Assembly: GCF_027580225.2 (NCBI RefSeq)
Contig: NW_027395276.1
Location: forward strand, 3,517,501-3,581,500
Direction: 5' to 3'
Length of the DNA stretch: 64,000 nucleotides
DNA from: Misgurnus anguillicaudatus
Taxonomy: Eukaryota; Chordata; Actinopteri; Cypriniformes; Cobitidae
Position 1 is the stretch's first letter. Each line of letters starts with the position of its first letter. Shown piece after piece: positions 59,291 through 64,000 of this stretch. Below the pieces are notes generated by a model that saw nothing but the letters and a program-made list of their open reading frames with translations, was not told the origin of the DNA and made no database searches. Position numbers and translations under genes: made by a program.

Positions 59291-61228
59291 TTCACTCCTT
59301 TTGTGATGTCAGAAGGGGATAATAATTCTGCACTAAGATGTCCACATAACTCACAGCACACATGAGAGAGCTTTGTGCCTTCATTAGGGAAAGACACAAA
59401 GCACAGATTAAAAAAACTAAATGAATGTACCTGTCAAATCCTCCAGCACTAAGGTCAGCATTTCACTCATTTCAGGTTGCTGCACAATGAAACCAAAGCA
59501 TCACAAAAACTAAACTCAATGCCTTAAAGCTGTCAGTTGTGTTACAGTTAAACCACAGGTGATCTTACCTGCTGAAAGCACCTGCTTGATGCTTAACATC
59601 CTCCATTACACCTCACCTTTGCTTATCCACCTAAGAATTCTTGTTTTACGCACATTTATTTTTGTTAGAGTCGACTCTTACTGTTATCAGTAAAACTAAA
59701 CTTAATAAAACACAAATGGATTTGATCAAGAACTATTGCTGTGTCAATTCATTTTCCGTTATTTGTGTTTATATGTGTTATAAATATCATCTTTGATGAT
59801 TAATTATTTATGTTTCATTTAGTATATTGCTTCAAAGTTTTAAATGATATCTTATTTTGTACTGCAACAACATGAAGGATGTAATTGAGATCAGGAAGCT
59901 CAAACTGATGATCTGAATCCCATTTGTGAGGGAGGCTTCTTTAAACATGTGAGCCATTCGCTCACATGACATATCTCTGATTGGAAAAGCTGCTACCAGA
60001 GCGGATGGTCACACATACATCCACAGACTCAAACGCTGATTTTAACACTTTCTGTATGTCTCAATAAGTTCCCTAGATCGTGAATCAGTCTGTGAATCTT
60101 AATCGGAAGTGATTATCCCTAAGCCTGTTGAAGATCAGAGCTCTTGGATGTAAACTTTCCAAAATAATGTCATGTGGACGATTAACATACACTTGACAAA
60201 TAAAGTAATAAAAAACAATCATTTTCTCTGGAGCAATCTTTTACGCATCTCTCCTCCCATTAAAAGGAGGCAAAAACACAGTTTGGAACCGCAGGTAAGG
60301 CTCTTACATTGGGACACTTGATAATTTATTTTCACCTGACTATTAAAAAACGTTGTGAGATAATACCACTGATATTTATAAGAAGCATGCAGCTGACTTA
60401 TAAAATAACTGGTTACAATATAAAGCACTTAATTATTCTGTTATGTACTGACAAGATCAAAAACCAGTAATAAAGCAAGTCTCGTATCACGTTAAGATTA
60501 AATGGAAAAGAATATATAGTATCTTAATATAGTTTTATTAATTTTTACCTCATGGCAAAACAATAACAACAAAAAATACACTAAATATTAATAAAAAGTT
60601 TCATGACACCAAATACTGCGGGTTTAATCTCATTTTGACTGTCAAACACAGATACATCAGAGCCAAGGATTTAGCCCAGATCAGACGGTGGTCAGCTGGG
60701 AAGCCGAACACTGATGGCCGCGTGCGAATCTTTCTAAGCAAATGTTCAAATAGGCGCTATCTTTACTAATCAACTGCAGATTTGAATATTATACATATAT
60801 ATTCTCAGCTGAATTAATCTCAAAACTACACTTTGTGACCAAGAAACGGTAATATTAATAAACTGCTATTTTGTCTATTGAGTTGCGACATACAAAACAA
60901 ACAGCCGAAAGGGTTACCTGTCATTCTGGCCTTCAAATCCGTGGCAGAAGAAAGTAGTTTCCCAACAAAGAGGCTTTTAAAATCACCCTGTTATTGTTTT
61001 CTAGTTGTATAGAAGTGTTGTATAAAAGTTATATCGCTCTCTGAGTTAATTTAATAATGAATATTTCCTGTAATGTTTGTCTGTATGAGAATCTAATAAA
61101 TACAATCACCTGCGGCCTCGTGCCTCTGACCTAATCACAGCCGTGATGATATAGAGCTATATCACACTCCTACTCGAGCGATATTTCTTAAATAAATAAA
61201 TAAATATATATTACTGAACATTTATCAT
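59291..61228. other. Intergenic between TRIM copies B and C
   Basis: AT-rich, with an aaataaataaataaat run near 61190. I see no coding frame, RNA gene or clear transposon ends. Confidence 0.55.
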
Positions 61229-61758
61229 TTATAATGTTAGATGACACAGTTTCAATGTTGAGCTTCTACCTAACATAAACCCAGGATAGAGAGGTTTAGT
61301 GAATGTGGTGTTGACTCTGTGGATGAGGGTCATTGTGTCAGAGACGCTGTAGAAGGACAGAGATCCTGAACTGTGATCCACATAAACTCCTATTCTAGAA
61401 GAACTGGACACTACAGGGAGTTTTGTCTTTATATTATTGTGCCAGAATGAACATTGAGAGGAAGAACAGAACAAACTCCAGGACTGATCATTACCTCCAA
61501 ACGCACACTCATAACCCTCTCCCTTCCTGCTGATGTTTTTATATGACACTGAGATATACACACAACCACCCCATTCAATCTCCCAGTAACAGCGTCCACA
61601 TAAACTCTCTCTACACAACACCTGAAGCCAATAATCAAATCTGTCTGGATGATCAGGATACTGCTGATCTGTGTAACTGCAAGTATCCGCTCTGTTCTCC
61701 TCAGACAAACAGATATATCTACTTGCTGTGTTTGGATCCAGAGAGAAGAAACTGAAAT
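61229..61758 (-). CDS. TRIM copy C, last exon: PRY-SPRY domain
   Basis: Starts after tcttcctcag. Contains the LDPNT, YWEIEW, GVYVDHSSGSLSFYSV and PLYPGFML landmarks and a stop at 61229. Confidence 0.87.
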
Positions 61759-64000
61759 CTGAGGAAGATAAATGCATCATATTTTAATTGACACTATTTT
61801 ATAATATCTGTTTGCATAAAATCATGTTTTTATGACCATTCATTTATTAATATGAGTGTAAAGGTCAGGATAGTATCCATACACTGATCATTTAAAGAGA
61901 TGAAGTGAATAACATTGATTATATTATTACAGTCAGATATATTAGACAACAAGTCAACAGTCAGTTCTTCAGTTTCATCTGTTAGAAGAAGAAAAGATCT
62001 GAACGACTCTGACAAGAGGAAAATAGTGATGATAGACGACTGGATCACAAAACATCAAGACTTGTGTGCTGTTTCAGGTATGCAGTGCTTTGAAGCGGAC
62101 AAAACAAGAACAAGCAGTGAAGCATCATCAGGGTCATCATGAAGGTTTATTGATGTACGTGTGAAGTCAGATGAAATCAGGACGGTGAACATTACACTGA
62201 CCAATGAGAGTCCTGACATTCATGTGGATCTGTGTTTGTTGTGTTCCTCACTTTTATAAGTGGCTTTGGATGAAGGTGTTTGCTTAATGTAATGTAATGT
62301 AATTGAACACGGACCTCAAGATTGATGTAGATCACACACCTGTGTTGATGTTTCCTGATGACAGCAACCCTTACATAAAGAACTACAATAATGGTGGACA
62401 ATATGGTGGCACATAAACTTTTCATTTGAAGAGTCTATTTGTAGTGAATATTATCAGATAATGTGTTATAGTGTATTATATGATCTCAATGTAATGAATG
62501 AGAAAATAATACTAATAAAATGTGTCTTACACTGTAGGAACTCCTCTCTGATCTTGGGTTCATTGGTGGGAATAACTACAATGAATGAAACTAAAGAAAA
62601 TAAAGTGACATCATCAGATTAAATCTCATATAAAATCATCATCATTTTAATCTGCTCTGTATTTCTTCTGTTATATTTGATGTTACTGTAGGACTCATTT
62701 CTGAGAGTAAATCACAGTCTTAGGGCGTTTTCACATTAGCACTTTTGGTGCGCACCCGAGTTCGATTGACATTAGATTTCGGTACATTTGGATGATGTGA
62801 ACGCTGTCTTCCGAACTCGGGTGCGCCCCGCGAAACGTACTCGAGTCCGCTTAGGGCGGTTCCACATTTGGTGCGATTGCCTGGTCCGAACCCGATTTCG
62901 ATTGCTCCCGCCTCCCCATGCCCCCCCATGGACTGTGTTCACATATTATTTTTGCATCCGAACCGCGGTACGCTTGCATCATCAAGCTGCAGCCGGCGTG
63001 TTCTCATGTTGTTTGGCAACCGCTGAAAACGAGAAGACGAGATTGACGAACTGCAAGCAGAGAGATGATTTCTGAATGGCTCCGCAAAAATTGACGTCGA
63101 CGGACAGATCGTTGTCATCGAAAGACTTTAGTATGTTTGCAGACAGACGAAAGTGTGTTTTTTGTATTATTTTTTTTTATTATTTCTTTGAAAACAAACC
63201 AATATATTCTACATAATACGTAATTAACAGTGGTTCACTTCCGCGATTTGGTACGACTATGCTCACATTAGCAGCGAACCGATCTGGAGTTTACATGAAC
63301 CGGACCCCAGACCAACCCTTTTTAAGCGGATTCGAGTGCGTTTCGCGGGTGCGCACCCGAGTTCGGAAGACAGCGTTCACATCATCCAAATGTACCGATG
63401 CAAACGTAACGCGGTTCGGATGCAAAAATAATATGTGAACACAGTCCATTGGGGGCATGGGGAGGGGGAGCAATCGAACTCGGGTTCGGACCAGGCAATC
63501 GCACCAAATGTGAAACCGCCCTTAGTTTGAGATGTTTCTTTACCTTTCTCAGATATCTTTTCAATCTCTTCTTTACAGAAATCCTCCATCTTTTCTTTCA
63601 GTTTAGTGACCGATTTCATCACATCATCAAAAGAGAGAAGAGAAGAGACAGTGATGTTGTCTGAAGATCCAGAAGATGAGGAGAGAGACTGAAAACTCTA
63701 CATGAACACAACACAAAAACATCAAACCTACAATACACAACAATCAGATTTGTGTTGATTTAGACACAGTGATCTTTACTCTATTGACATGAATAAAACT
63801 CAATCCTATCAGATTAAAGTCAAGATGTATTTATTGTATGTATGTTGTAGTGTACAGTGTTGAGTTACCTGAAGGAAACTGATGTGATCTTTTGTTTGTG
63901 AAAGTTTCTCCATCTCATCATTTCTCCTCCTCAGATCATCAATCTCCTGCTTCAGTTTCTTCAAGAGATCTTCAGCTCGACTCACTGCAGTCTTTTCCTG
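61229..64000 (-). CDS. finTRIM-like gene, copy C (partial, 5' exons beyond right edge)
   Basis: Visible exons on the minus strand: coiled-coil exon 3 from the right edge to 63869 (at least 132 of 234 bp), exon 4 63688-63544, exon 5 62590-62531 (60 bp, one codon longer than in A and B) and PRY-SPRY exon 61758-61229. All are open and in phase. RING and B-box exons would lie beyond 64000. The SPRY domain is more diverged (SLDPNTASRYICLSEENRA, YWEIEWGGCV, RKGEGYECAFGGNDQ) and ends KLCHLTL. A Harbinger-like MITE sits in the exon 4-5 intron. It is the third member of the array, in the same orientation. No lectin gene is seen between it and copy B. Confidence 0.82.
62723..63521. mobile_element. PIF-Harbinger-like MITE with TTA target, long subterminal repeats
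   Basis: TTA lies at 62720-62722 and 63522-63524. The tips gggcgttttcacatt and gggcggtttcacatt (inward) match. The subterminal blocks (gtacatttggatgatgtgaa, gtgcgattgcctggtccgaa) occur in different order at the two ends, and a second internal tip (gggcggttccacatttgg) lies near 62855, so one end is rearranged. No transposase. Confidence 0.75.

Noticed and set aside
62788..63622. Arg-rich frames on both strands
   Set aside because: They are translations of the MITE's inverted repeats and, at 63544-63622, of TRIM exon 4.

Overview
The window is vertebrate nuclear DNA, most likely from a teleost and probably a cyprinid-type fish. The evidence is a tandem array of fish-type TRIM (finTRIM-like) genes with split exons, and a dense mix of DIRS, Tc1, hAT, PIF-Harbinger-like, TTAA-flanked MITE, CR1/L2-type LINE and tRNA-SINE sequence. 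There are no bacterial operons, CRISPR arrays or prophages. Host coding sequence is a small fraction; most of the rest is transposable element.

Layout. 1-17.7 kb is almost entirely mobile DNA. It holds a well-preserved minus-strand LINE (ORF1 intact, ORF2 open to the left edge), a broken Tc1 element, a 5'-truncated MITE, and two head-to-head DIRS remnants, one of them split by a decayed hAT element that itself contains a younger hAT MITE. A LINE 3' tail, a long foldback MITE and a tetranucleotide microsatellite follow. 17.7-39.2 kb and 42.1-59.3 kb are two copies of one segmental duplication on the minus strand. Each unit holds, in + coordinate order, an uninterrupted two-domain C-type lectin gene with a SINE just upstream, a PRY-SPRY exon, coiled-coil exons, and a RING/B-box first exon. 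A third TRIM copy begins at 61.2 kb and runs off the right edge.

Genes. TRIM copy B (50086-58993) has six exons that join in frame to about 552 residues: RING, B-boxes, coiled coil, PRY-SPRY. Copy A (26424-38945) has the same exon structure, but most of its main coiled-coil exon and that exon's splice acceptor are deleted, and a 5.2 kb DIRS element sits in its last intron. Copy C shows only its 3' four exons. Copies A and B each have a perfect interferon-stimulated response element match about 50 bp upstream of the ATG. The two lectin genes are nearly identical and are predicted to be secreted. The array therefore looks like an innate-immune cluster of interferon-responsive TRIM E3 ligases interleaved with lectins. 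That joint role is inference.

The duplicated units also act as a natural empty-site/filled-site comparison. Several MITEs with clear target-site duplications are present in one unit and absent from the other, so they inserted after the duplication.
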